This document shows, in pieces, positions 8,889 through 17,622 of a stretch of 24,184 nucleotides of DNA. Positions within the stretch are counted from its first letter, which is position 1. Each line of letters opens with the position of its first letter. The notes beneath the pieces were generated by a model. That model was not told where the DNA came from. It worked only from the letters and a program-made list of their open reading frames with translations, and made no database searches. The DNA is from Willaertia magna (Eukaryota; Heterolobosea; Eutetramitea; Acrasida; Naegleriidae). The stretch is taken from positions 1 through 24,184 of the forward strand of contig CADWAF010004405.1 of the NCBI GenBank assembly GCA_902984215.1, written 5' to 3'. Position numbers and translations under genes: made by a program.

Positions 8889-10331
8889 TTATTCTACATT
8901 TTCCCTCAAATGAATTTCATAAACTTGTTCCCACGTTTTAAAATATGACGTTTGTGTCAATCTATCATTTGTATCAGCTAAATTTAATAAAACATCATAA
9001 AGTAATATACTTTCCAAAACATTTGAGTCAACACATTTCGTTTCAGATTGATTACAATCCTCAATTAATTTTAAAAACTTTTTTTTTGAACCACTAGACA
9101 AGTTGACTTCTGATTTTGAAAATCTATCAACAAATTCCTTTTTAACATTTAATAATTCATCTATTGTAATCTTTTCATCTCTTTTAGAAAATTCTTTAAT
9201 TTTATCAAATAATAATAAATTTTCTAAAGAAAATTCCTTTTCTGCATAATCTCTAAAAATTAAATAAAAATGTGAATTATTTTGTAATAATTGTTGAAAA
9301 TAAAAAAAATTATTTTCACTTAACAATTTTGGATCGTAAATTGTACTTTTCCGTTTTAACGTATTTGTTAGCGTTTCCGTAAGTTGTTCCTGTTTTTCTT
9401 TTAAACCATTAAAGAGATGAATGATTAATGCAGTCCCGCCACTCATTAACATTAATAAAAGGTAAATGAAAAAATCGCAAGCCAAAAAAATTTCCAGGCC
9501 AACCGGTAAACCTAAATTTACGGGAACGGTAAATATTATGGTTAACGCTAAAATACCGGTAATACAAACTAAATCAATTCTTAAATAGAAGGGATCATCA
9601 AAAAATAAAAACTTTTTCCAACCATATTTTTGTATTTTTCTCGCGTTTAAAATTAAATCTACAATTAAACATAAAATTGCCAACGAGGACGATAAAATAA
9701 CGGCCACGATGGATACAATATTAATATAATTTGCTGAAAAGGAGGGAACGTATTTTACAAGTAATAAATAAATCATCCACCAAATGAAAAAGATAAATAA
9801 GGGAATGACGGACGTTATAATATATCCAGCTCTATTGGAAGATAAAATTTTGTGTATTTTATAATTATTTGAGTTTTGTAAAATGTGATATAAATTTCTT
9901 AAATAATAAAATCTTATAACCGTTAGGGTATAAACACTTAATAAGGCTAAAACTAAACAACCACCAAAAATACGTAAAAATATAGAATGAATATGGTAAA
10001 TGGAACTTGTATAAACTATTATAAAAGAAGGCGCGAAAACATAAGGAACCAATAATCTTCTTTTAAAGGATGGTTTTTTGTAAAGTTTTGTAACGACAAC
10101 TAATACCCAAAAAATTATTTGTAAAATTGTACAAACAAATATATAAATCACATGAAAATCAAAAGCGGTATTCTTATTAACATTACATTTCATTAATCTA
10201 GTCACAATTTCATTCCAAGTTAAAGAAATTGAAGTGACATTTTCGTAAAGTTTTAATTGTTGTGTTGCTGTGTTATAATATGAAGAATTATAAATTAAAT
10301 TAATATTTAAAGAACTTTTAAATATTTTCAT
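8889..10331 (-). CDS. Seven-transmembrane receptor with C-terminal RGS domain
   Basis: Counting from ATG 10331 the protein has 480 residues. An extracellular N-terminus of about 58 residues has possible N-glycosylation sites (NSS, NVT). Seven hydrophobic segments follow at about 60-81, 93-113, 116-138, 168-192, 201-228, 250-270 and 280-306, then a cytoplasmic RGS domain at about 344-468 (FYFQQLLQNNSHFYLIFRDYAEKEFSLENLLLFDKIKEF). RGS domains accelerate GTP hydrolysis by G-alpha subunits; fused to a 7TM receptor, as in plant RGS1, they can couple ligand sensing to G-protein shut-off. The frame is open a further 12 codons to a TAA at 10371-10373 with no ATG, so I take 10331 as start; a lost or spliced 5' exon is possible because an RCC1 relic abuts here. 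No signal peptide is seen. Confidence 0.85.
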   Translation of the reverse strand: MKIFKSSLNINLIYNSSYYNTATQQLKLYENVTSISLTWNEIVTRLMKCNVNKNTAFDFHVIYIFVCTILQIIFWVLVVVTKLYKKPSFKRRLLVPYVFAPSFIIVYTSSIYHIHSIFLRIFGGCLVLALLSVYTLTVIRFYYLRNLYHILQNSNNYKIHKILSSNRAGYIITSVIPLFIFFIWWMIYLLLVKYVPSFSANYINIVSIVAVILSSSLAILCLIVDLILNARKIQKYGWKKFLFFDDPFYLRIDLVCITGILALTIIFTVPVNLGLPVGLEIFLACDFFIYLLLMLMSGGTALIIHLFNGLKEKQEQLTETLTNTLKRKSTIYDPKLLSENNFFYFQQLLQNNSHFYLIFRDYAEKEFSLENLLLFDKIKEFSKRDEKITIDELLNVKKEFVDRFSKSEVNLSSGSKKKFLKLIEDCNQSETKCVDSNVLESILLYDVLLNLADTNDRLTQTSYFKTWEQVYEIHLRENVE

Positions 10332-10381
10332 TAAATTATCTTCTGGAATATTACCTAAACCAATCAAACTTTACAAAAATT

Positions 10382-10882
10382 AATTTAAATTTTAAAGTAA
10401 AGAAAATTATTTGTAATAATTATGATAGTTCTTTTTTAATTAATGATTTTAATGAATTATTTGTTTGTGGATTAAATAATGATGGACAATTGGGCTTAAA
10501 AGAAAAACTAATTAACACATTTACAAAAATTGTAATCTGCAATAATAATATTAAATGTTTAAATATTTATAAAACTTTTAGTGATTATAATTTAATTAGT
10601 TGTTTTAATAATGAGTTGTATATTTGTGGAAATAAATTAAATACACAATTAGATGTTAGTAATATTTTAACTGAAAATTTTACAAAAATAAATTCAGTTG
10701 AAATAAATAAAGAATTTATTTATCCATTATTATTGGAAAATGAAATATTTATTGTAAAGAGTGATTATAAAATTAATGTTATAGAAAATGAAATGTATCA
10801 TTACCATTTAGGATTAAATTGTTTTAAAAAACTTGTAGAGAAAAAATTATTAGATATTTTAATACAAGTCAATGATTTTTAA
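10382..10882 (+). pseudogene. RCC1-repeat gene fragment
   Basis: A plus-strand frame without usable ATG encodes RCC1-type motifs: ICNNYDSSFLINDFNELFVCGLNNDGQLGLKEKL, then LISCFNNELYICGNKLNTQLD, a weak third repeat (LENEIFIVKSDYKINV) and a C-terminal tail ending LVEKKLLDILIQVNDF. The 5' part of the gene is missing: the homologous frame runs straight into the antisense of the neighbouring receptor start. The likely source is a paralogue of the RCC1 gene at 3415-4827. I read it as a truncated relic left by rearrangement. Confidence 0.75.
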
Positions 10883-10927
10883 TTTTATTAGATTGCTTTA
10901 TTAAATATAGAATAAGTTTTAAGCTTC

Positions 10928-11067
10928 TTACTGAACTCTCTCTTTCGAGGCATTACTCCCTAGAATGATCATCCTTCCCCTGGGAGGATCAATAAAGTGA
11001 ATTTGTAATACTGCACGAAGTGGCCACCTTAATTCTTCATTTTCCAGTGGAAAACAAAATTCGTAAC
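10928..11067 (-). other. GC-richer patch with coding-like open frame
   Basis: This patch between the two relics is visibly richer in G and C than its surroundings. On the minus strand it reads FPLENEELRWPLRAVLQIHFI, then DPPRGRMIILGSNASKERVQ and stop. It has no start codon and I do not recognise the family. It could be an exon remnant of a gene unlike its neighbours. It also holds an imperfect inverted repeat around 10967-10990 (gatcatcc / ggaggatc). Confidence 0.35.
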
Positions 11068-11076
11068 AAAAAAAAT

Positions 11077-12384
11077 ATGAAAAGGACAACAACAAGGAAT
11101 TTAATCGTCATTTACAATTTAACACCAACGTTGATGAAAATACTGAAATCAGTCCCGTTACCGGTAAAATTGGTACCGAGAATAATAAAAAGATAAAATT
11201 TCCTTCTTCGTTACTTTCAAAATCTATTCCAATAATAAAAATTGATAATGATTGTCTTTCCAAAATATTTACATTTTTGGAAGGTAATGAAATTATTGCT
11301 AAATGTTCAATTATTTGTAAAGAATGGAATAATTTTATAAATAATAATTGTGACAATAAAAATTATGGAAATGACTATTTTTGGAAAGAAATAATTATTC
11401 GTGATTTAGGATTTGAACCTTTAGATTTATTTAAATTAAATATTTCATTAAGAGATTATTATTTTTATAAAATTGTAAAAAGAAAATATTTATATTCTTT
11501 TTATATTAAACAATTAATAAAAGAAGAAAATTTAAAAATAAAGATTTATTATTTACAATTTTATTTAACAATAAACAATTGTTTAATAATGAATCAATTG
11601 ATTTAATTAAAAGAAAAATTATTTATTCTGTTGAAAATATTTATTCAATTAATTATAAATTAATAAATTATAAAAATTTAAATTATTTAAGAGAAATTGA
11701 AGAATCTAAATCAGAATTAGAATCTTTAAATTATAAAATAATTACCAATTTTAATAATGAAAATGTCACACTAAAACAATTATTACAAAAAGAAGAACTC
11801 TTGTCAAAAAACAAAAACAGTGAACAAAATTTTACACAAAAATTTAACATTTATTTTCAAGAAGAATATCCAATTACAAGAGAATCTTTCCAATTTTTAC
11901 AAAATGATAGAAATGAAGGATTATTATTAAAAGCAAATGGTGAAACAAATAGACAGTCTGACATGTTAATTGGCAATAATATTTGTATTCAAAAATTAAA
12001 TCCTTTTTTTCCTAAAATGACAAGTGGAAGAGGGAAGGGTGGTAGAGGATTAGGATCGAATTCAGAAAGAACAAATAAATGTAAATACATGTTATTTATT
12101 AAAGATGGTATTGAAGAAGAGAGTGAAGAATTATTTGAACATGTTATTGAAAGTGGTAAATCAATAATTATTATTGAAAAGAATGATATCTTAAATACGG
12201 TTGATGATAAGTCAAATAACAAATTAGTTAATGAATTAAATAATAATGAAGAAAAGAATGATAATTTAAATGTTGTTGATAGATTAAATAATAATGAAGA
12301 AAAGAAAGAATCCAATATTGAAAATTTAACAGAATTAGAAAAGATTATAAATTTGATGAAATGAATATGTTTTGTTTTTTGTGA
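11077..12384 (+). pseudogene. Decayed F-box-DUF1963 paralogue
   Basis: This is a plus-strand copy of the gene at 4995-7096 in pieces. It starts ATGAAAAGGACAACA at 11077, like MKRTA in the intact gene, shifts frame, and shows the F-box (KIDNDCLSKIFTFLEGNEIIAKCSIICKEW). It continues through FWKEIIIRDLGFEPLDLF and YYFYKIVKRKY, shifts again near the A5 run at about 11535, and resumes with NNESIDLIKRKIIYSVENI, FQEEYPITRESF, the Gly/Arg patch (SGRGKGGRGLG) and an acidic repeat tail. Near 12355 a third shift gives FDEMNM, matching FDELDI of the intact gene, and then a stop. The DUF1963 part is absent. At least three frame breaks plus truncation make it a pseudogene. Confidence 0.8.
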
Positions 12385-12648
12385 AATTCAGAAAAAAAGT
12401 TTCGCGCAAAGAGTAAGAAGCTAAAGTACCAACCCAATAAGAATGAAATACTTACAGGCACTCTGTAACACTTTATATGTGGATGGAATGGTGAATGAGA
12501 GACGACAGTCTTATGAATTTAAGTGAGAATAAAGAAAATAACTTGTTACGGCAAGATAACGCAGCCGGCCCCTTAAGAATTGACAATTTACTTTAATTGC
12601 AAAGTGGTCTATTGCATTTTGAACTTCAATATATCAACAAAATGTATT
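12365..12648. other. Spacer between F-box relic and tRNA
   Basis: The region is somewhat richer in G+C than the neighbouring genes. It contains a 27-codon open frame (12443-12526, starting MKYLQALCNTLYVDGM) that I cannot assign. No RNA gene was recognised. At 12599-12607 the plus strand reads GCAAAGTGG, the same nine bases as the tRNA acceptor region, in inverted orientation. Confidence 0.5.
12639..12642 (-). terminator. Pol III terminator of tRNA-Met
   Basis: A run of four T on the minus strand lies six bases past the tRNA 3' end, the usual RNA polymerase III stop. Confidence 0.6.
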
Positions 12649-12720
12649 TAGCAAAGCTTGGTTTCGATCCAAGGACCTGTGGGTTATGAGCCCACCGCGC
12701 TCCCACTGCGCCACTTTGCT
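12649..12720 (-). tRNA. Initiator tRNA-Met (CAU)
   Basis: The minus strand folds as a complete 72-nt tRNA without intron: acceptor AGCAAAG / CTTTGCT, D arm GCGCAGTGGGAGCGC, anticodon loop CTCATAA with CAT, T arm CTTGG-ATCGAAA-CCAAG. Three features mark it as the eukaryotic initiator: the A1:U72 end pair, three consecutive G:C pairs next to the anticodon loop (GGG/CCC), and A54/A60 in the T loop in place of the usual T54. The A and B boxes for RNA polymerase III are internal. CCA is not encoded. Confidence 0.97.
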
Positions 12721-12862
12721 TCTTTTCTCTTTTATTATGTCAACTTTGAAACTGAAATTCTGAAACGGAAAGTGTTATAGGCAATTGTTTGGGCAATTAT
12801 TTTTTTGTCTACTGCTTTTAATTAATTTGTTTATTCTTTTTACAAACACATCAATTCATAAA

Positions 12863-13684
12863 CTAATAATCATCACTTGTTACAATTGAAATATCACCTA
12901 AAAATTCAATAGCAGATGGAGATAAAAACTTTTTATGAAAATTAACTTCTGTCATTAATCTCTTTAAATGATTTAAATTAATTTCCATTAATCTACCTTC
13001 CAATACATCATCTAATACAATACTAATATATTTATCTTCTAATTCATTATTATTTAATTCACTATTTAAATTTACAATATCCAAATTTTTAAATAATTTT
13101 TCCTTTTCTTCTAATTTACATAAAAATTTTAAACCAATACATGAACTTGCCATAATTCTAAAATTTTGTAAAGTTGATAAATATTTATGTTCAATAATTG
13201 AACAAAATTTACATTTTTCAATTGAAATTGTTAAATTATTTATTGTATTTTTCATAAAATTAAAATTATTATAATTACAATTATAAAATTCAATACCACC
13301 TAATAAATCACCAATTAACATATTACAAAAAAAGCAATTTTCAAAAATAATTCTATGAAATTTAAATTCTGAAAAATTAAATTGATAACCATTACAATCT
13401 TTAATATATAAAATTATTTTTTTTTGATGTGTTTTTAATAAATTTTTAGATAAATGTGTAAATTCCTTTTCAATATTAAATTGTTGTAAATGATTTAAAT
13501 TATTTAAATTATTTAAATAATTATTATTTGAATTTGTTGAAGAAGAAGGTAAGGTTTTAAAATTTTCAATTTGAATTTTAATCATACCACCCATGTATAA
13601 AGGAATACCTTGGATGGTAGTGTTTTTTTCTTTATTGTGAACTGTTCTAAAGAAAACTTCAGGTAAATCGTACATCCAAGACAT
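12863..13684 (-). CDS. Asn-rich protein of unknown function
   Basis: The 273-residue product starts at ATG 13684 after about a dozen A residues, the strongest such start context in the window. The N-terminus (MSWMYDLPEVFFRTV, GIPLYMGGMIKIQIENF) is followed by an Asn/Leu repeat (NNYLNNLNNLNHLQQF) and a middle part with regularly spaced aromatic and Asn/Cys residues (FEFYNCNYNNFNF-like, SIEKCKFCSII), which might form a short solenoid. No signal peptide or membrane segment is seen. I do not recognise a family. A diverged LRR protein is one possibility, given the F-box/LRR neighbours. Confidence 0.7.
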   Translation of the reverse strand: MSWMYDLPEVFFRTVHNKEKNTTIQGIPLYMGGMIKIQIENFKTLPSSSTNSNNNYLNNLNNLNHLQQFNIEKEFTHLSKNLLKTHQKKIILYIKDCNGYQFNFSEFKFHRIIFENCFFCNMLIGDLLGGIEFYNCNYNNFNFMKNTINNLTISIEKCKFCSIIEHKYLSTLQNFRIMASSCIGLKFLCKLEEKEKLFKNLDIVNLNSELNNNELEDKYISIVLDDVLEGRLMEINLNHLKRLMTEVNFHKKFLSPSAIEFLGDISIVTSDDY

Positions 13685-13911
13685 TTTTTTTTTTTTAATT
13701 TTTTAAAAGAATTATTAATTACGCAGTTTTATTAGATTTAATAAAGATTGGTTGTAAGAAATGGATTGACAGTTTGTTTGATTTGGTTGATCTGAAGGTT
13801 ACAGTTCATTCAAGTTTTGTTCAAATGGAACTTGTAGGATCCAACAATATCTCTTCAAGTTTAATGTAAGTATGTGTTGAAATACTAAGTAATTTACTGG
13901 TGATTCATTTC

Positions 13912-16086
13912 TCAACAGTTAGGTCTTTCCCATTGTGTTGTTCTACTGATATGATTAATATAATACACTCTTCCACTTGTTGGATCTAATTTCACTTCCC
14001 AACCTTTAGACAATCCATTAGAAAGATAAGCAAGTTGATTAAATTGTTGTTGTTGCTGTTGTGGTTGATTAACAATAATATTATAACCATTAGTTTGTAC
14101 TGTCATTTGCGCAAAATTATTTGTTAAAGCATTAACGGAATTAACACCATTATTGACAACAACAGGAGATGTAGAAGTAGGAGTATTATTGTTAGATAGT
14201 ACTTGTATTTGTGGTCTAGTCCATGAAGTAGTTTTCGTATTATGATCTACATAATAAATTCTACCACTTGATGGATCTATTCTTTCTTCCCAACCAGATG
14301 GTAATGGAGAGGAAACATAGTTTTGTATATTATTCATTGGCATAACATTATTATTTACGTTATTATTCACGTTATTATTGTAAACTACACCATTATATAA
14401 ATTAGGATTTGTAGTAACTACTGGTGCTGTATTATTAATTGGTTGAATTGGATTTGAATTTCTTCTTGGGATATTTAAATTATTCATCATAAAATTATTA
14501 TTATTGACAGGTATATTATTATTAATATTTGGTGTCACGCCAATATTGTAAACTACTGGACTATTATTATTATACAAATAATTATTTGAATTAGTATTTG
14601 GACTATTACCTAATGAAGAAGGTGTATTTGGTGTAAAATTATTATTTGTTAAATAAGAAGAACCGTTATTACTATCATAACTTCCAACACTATTTAAATT
14701 ACTATTCACACTATTAACACTTGGTATTATCTTCATCCCACCATTCTCACTATTATATTCATTATTCTCTTGTTGTTGTTGTTGTTGATTATTATTATTT
14801 AAAGTATTATTATTATTGTTAGAAGGTAAAGACCAACGTGTAGTTCTAGTATTATGATCTACATAATATTCCTTTCCAGTTCTTGAATCAATCTTTTTTT
14901 CCCAACCACTTGGTAAATTATTATTTGCCTTTTGATTTAAATTATTAATATTATTAATCTTATTATTTTGTAAAATATTATTATTATTATTAAAATCATC
15001 AAAGTATTGTGGTACAGGTAATACTTCTAATAATGGACTTCCAGTAACTTTATTATTCATATGTAATCCTTGTACCATTTGTGCATATAAAGGTAATCCT
15101 TGAAAAGAAATGTATAATTCACAATCACCTAACAAAACATCACCTTCTTCTAATGATATATTAATTAAATTTCCCTTTCTATTATTAACACCACCGTTAT
15201 TATTAATAATAACATTATCATTAGGTATTGAAGTAGATCTAAAATGTTTTTGTTTTAAAGTCTTTTTATAATTTTTATCTCTCTTTAATATAGGTATATT
15301 CTTTAAATAAACTGGAATATATTCTTCTTCAAAATTATTTAAATCACCATTCATTGTTAAAACTCTATTATCTTCAATAAATTTAGTTAAAATAAATGGT
15401 AAATCTAATTGAATTATACCAAATGTAGAATCTACAGTATTTTTCTCAACTTTTAATTTTATACAAATTAAATCTTCAATTAATTGATTTAAAGAAATTT
15501 CTTTCATATCAAATGAAGGGAAATTATTCCAAAAAACAGAAGAACAAGTTCCCTTATTTGTAGATGATTTTGTATCATTATTTACTAATAAATTCTTATT
15601 TTTTGAAATTACTTGACAATAAATATTTTTATTTTCTAAAGGTGGATTAAAATTTAATTTTATATTCGTAAAATGAATTTGTAATAATTTTGTAATTTCT
15701 TCAAAAATACATTCAAATTCTAAAATTCCTTTATTTAAATTATTTTCTAATTTTAATGAATGTCTTGTAGGTCCAGTAGCTAAAGTAAATAAATCAATAG
15801 TTACAGTTCCTAATAATTCATCTTTACCAATTATATCATTATCATAAATTTCTAAAATTAATTTTTTTAAATGTAATTTTGTACCAAATTTTGTGTGATA
15901 ATCAAATTCAACTTTATATTCAACCCAATCTGGATCCAATGTTTTCTTTTTAATAGGTGATTTAAAAGTACGAAAGTTATCAAAATTTCCTTTAATGAAG
16001 GGATCCGATAATCCATTTCTATCTACTGCTGGTAAGCCTTTGGCTCGGAAATTTCTAAGAATTACCTTAAAATAACGAATTACCAT
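13912..16086 (-). CDS. C2 domain protein with three WW domains
   Basis: The 724-residue product opens with a C2 domain (residues about 1-115: KVILRNFRAKGLPAVDRNGLSDPF, TLDPDWVEYKVEF, LILEIYDNDIIGKDELLGTV), which in this family binds membrane lipids, often with calcium; Asp residues at the expected loops are present. Three WW domains follow at about 389-418, 593-623 and 692-724, each with both Trp and the YYVDHN/YYINH core (LPSGWEKKIDSRTGKEYYVDHN). WW domains bind PPxY motifs. The linkers are Asn-, Gln- and Ser-rich. The order C2-WW-WW-WW is that of NEDD4-type ubiquitin ligases, but the protein ends four residues after the last WW domain, with no HECT domain. It may be an adaptor. The start at 16086 (AAAACAATGG) gives a complete C2 strand 1. 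Confidence 0.88.
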   Translation of the reverse strand: MVIRYFKVILRNFRAKGLPAVDRNGLSDPFIKGNFDNFRTFKSPIKKKTLDPDWVEYKVEFDYHTKFGTKLHLKKLILEIYDNDIIGKDELLGTVTIDLFTLATGPTRHSLKLENNLNKGILEFECIFEEITKLLQIHFTNIKLNFNPPLENKNIYCQVISKNKNLLVNNDTKSSTNKGTCSSVFWNNFPSFDMKEISLNQLIEDLICIKLKVEKNTVDSTFGIIQLDLPFILTKFIEDNRVLTMNGDLNNFEEEYIPVYLKNIPILKRDKNYKKTLKQKHFRSTSIPNDNVIINNNGGVNNRKGNLINISLEEGDVLLGDCELYISFQGLPLYAQMVQGLHMNNKVTGSPLLEVLPVPQYFDDFNNNNNILQNNKINNINNLNQKANNNLPSGWEKKIDSRTGKEYYVDHNTRTTRWSLPSNNNNNTLNNNNQQQQQQENNEYNSENGGMKIIPSVNSVNSNLNSVGSYDSNNGSSYLTNNNFTPNTPSSLGNSPNTNSNNYLYNNNSPVVYNIGVTPNINNNIPVNNNNFMMNNLNIPRRNSNPIQPINNTAPVVTTNPNLYNGVVYNNNVNNNVNNNVMPMNNIQNYVSSPLPSGWEERIDPSSGRIYYVDHNTKTTSWTRPQIQVLSNNNTPTSTSPVVVNNGVNSVNALTNNFAQMTVQTNGYNIIVNQPQQQQQQFNQLAYLSNGLSKGWEVKLDPTSGRVYYINHISRTTQWERPNC

Positions 16087-16499
16087 TGTTTTAAATGTAT
16101 TGTTTTATTTAAATGTATAATTTATATAAGTTGTTATTATTGTTAAAAGTTAGTGTTTCATAAGAAGAAAAGAATTGAAAAATTAAAAAGGCTTGTTGAT
16201 TACTGGTCGTTATTGAAGTTTAAAGGGAGAAGGGAGGCAGTGCACTTTTTTTTTATTAATTTTTTTACTGCGTTAACGCTGGCTTCTAACTTGCTATCGG
16301 AAGCAAGTCTAGCTCTAAAACTAATTAGAAAAAAGGAATTACTAATGATGATGGCTATTAACTGATGATTAAATACAAAACCAAACAAATGAAAAGCGTA
16401 TTCTTTCTTCATTACTATTGATCGGCAAGGTACAATGTAGAAAAAGAATCGATTATCACACTACACGGAATTGATTTTAATTTTAAATAATTTTAAAAA
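16087..16499. other. Divergent intergenic region with structured GC-richer core
   Basis: This 413-bp region separates two divergently transcribed genes and should hold both promoters. Its core (16265-16325) is richer in G+C than its flanks. It contains a 10-bp palindrome GCGTTAACGC (16270-16279) and a perfect 7-bp hairpin, ACTTGCT (16289-16295) with AGCAAGT (16302-16308). Open frames of 70 codons exist on both strands here (minus 16200-16412, plus 16153-16365); neither has recognisable domains, so I do not call a gene. Confidence 0.5.
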
Positions 16500-17309
16500 A
16501 TGTCATCAAGCACTTCATTAGCAAATAATCTTCCTAAAAGAAGACCAATTCTCTTTCTTATTGGTGATTCCATTACTGAATTTTCTTTAACAACAGAAAA
16601 TGGATATCATTTAGAATTATTGAAATGGTATGGTTCAAAAGTAGATATTATTAATCGTGGATTTTCTGGATATACCACAAGATTAATTTTAGATTTAATT
16701 TCAAATCATTTCCATAAATTATTTTTTTTATCTTCTTTAAACTCAACAAAAGAAGAAGAAAATAAAGAAGAAGAACAAGAGATATTAATTACAATTTGTT
16801 TAGGATCTAATGATGCTTCTACAAGTAATCAACATGTTCCAATTGATGAATATAAATTAAATTTAATTAAGATTATTAATTTATTAAAAAATAATTTTAA
16901 AGAAATTTTAAAAAATTTAAAATTAACTTTCTTATTAATCACACCGCCACCTGTCAATACAAAAATGTACGATTCTCATTGTTTAAAGACATTTGGAACT
17001 AAAGGTTTTAGAGAAAATGAAACTTTTTGTAAATATGCAGAAAAAGTTAGAGAAATTGTTAAAGAAGAAGAAAAAGAAAATAATAATTTATATTTAGTTG
17101 ATTTATGGAAGAATGAATGGACAAATGAATGTTATAGTGATGGATTACATTTGTCAAATGTTGGTTATCAATTATTTTTTAAATCTTTACAAAAAACAAT
17201 TATTGACCATGTTCCTTCTTTTGATCCAAACAAAATGTCATTTTCACATTTTTATTGGAGAGATGCCATCGATCAATATAATAACAAGTACAATATAAAT
17301 AATAATTAA
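16500..17309 (+). CDS. SGNH/GDSL esterase, isoamyl-acetate-hydrolase type
   Basis: The 269-residue protein carries the four SGNH blocks: GDSITE with nucleophile Ser24; NRGFSGYTT with oxyanion Gly54; LGSNDAS with Asn104; and SDGLHLSN with catalytic Asp214 and His217. The pattern GDSITEFS...NRGFSGYTTR...LGSNDA...PPPV...DGLHLS is that of the IAH1 branch of GDSL hydrolases, which cleave short-chain acetate esters. No signal peptide is present, so it is probably cytosolic. A Glu/Lys-rich insert (residues about 82-95) interrupts the usual spacing. Start ATG 16500 follows six A residues. The substrate is inferred from family only. Confidence 0.9.
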   Translation: MSSSTSLANNLPKRRPILFLIGDSITEFSLTTENGYHLELLKWYGSKVDIINRGFSGYTTRLILDLISNHFHKLFFLSSLNSTKEEENKEEEQEILITICLGSNDASTSNQHVPIDEYKLNLIKIINLLKNNFKEILKNLKLTFLLITPPPVNTKMYDSHCLKTFGTKGFRENETFCKYAEKVREIVKEEEKENNNLYLVDLWKNEWTNECYSDGLHLSNVGYQLFFKSLQKTIIDHVPSFDPNKMSFSHFYWRDAIDQYNNKYNINNN

Positions 17310-17622
17310 AATATTAATACAATTAATCCTTTAATCTTTAATCTTTAATCTTTATATATTTCTTGTTGTATAAAAATAAATTTAGGTCTAACCTCAATTT
17401 TTATTTTTTTTACAAAAAACTTCTTGAAATTTACTTTACAGTAACTTCTAATTAGTATCCAATATGAAAATGGTTTTTCTCCTTTGAAAATTTCTGAAAT
17501 TTTTATTTTTAAAAAAAAATAAAACAATTGAAAAACGTCAACTGCCCAACAGTCGACATCAACAAAAGATCATAGTAGTATTTTGACACAAACAACCAAC
17601 CTATTCAAAAAAGTAAAAATAA
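17310..17622. other. Intergenic region with short tandem repeat
   Basis: The 313-bp spacer lies between two plus-strand genes. It starts with about four tandem copies of ctttaat (17327-17353), probably in the 3' untranslated part of the esterase gene. The rest is AT-rich; a 60-codon minus-strand frame here has no coding features. Nothing else is recognised. Confidence 0.6.

Noticed and set aside
10960..10995. Bacterial-type terminator hairpin
   Set aside because: The inverted repeat is imperfect and lacks a T run, and the region is eukaryotic; the coding-like reading is the better explanation.
11108..11356. Minus-strand 82-codon frame
   Set aside because: It is the antisense of the F-box relic, with no start context or homology.
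12421..12480. U1 snRNA-like 5' end (atacttacagg)
   Set aside because: The U1 start is ATACTTACCTG; the match fails after nine bases and no U1 stem-loops or Sm site follow.
14040..14060. Polyglutamine and polyasparagine tracts as expansions of interest
   Set aside because: Such tracts are common in low-GC amoeba genes and occur in several genes here; nothing singles these out.
16270..16321. CRISPR or Cas9 guide RNA locus
   Set aside because: The resemblance is limited to 14 and 11 bases around a hairpin; there is no repeat array, no cas gene and the host is a eukaryote. Kept only as a curiosity among the findings.
17345..17527. Minus-strand 60-codon frame between two plus-strand genes
   Set aside because: Its Phe/Lys/Ile-rich composition is what random AT-rich DNA gives; no motif and no A-rich start.
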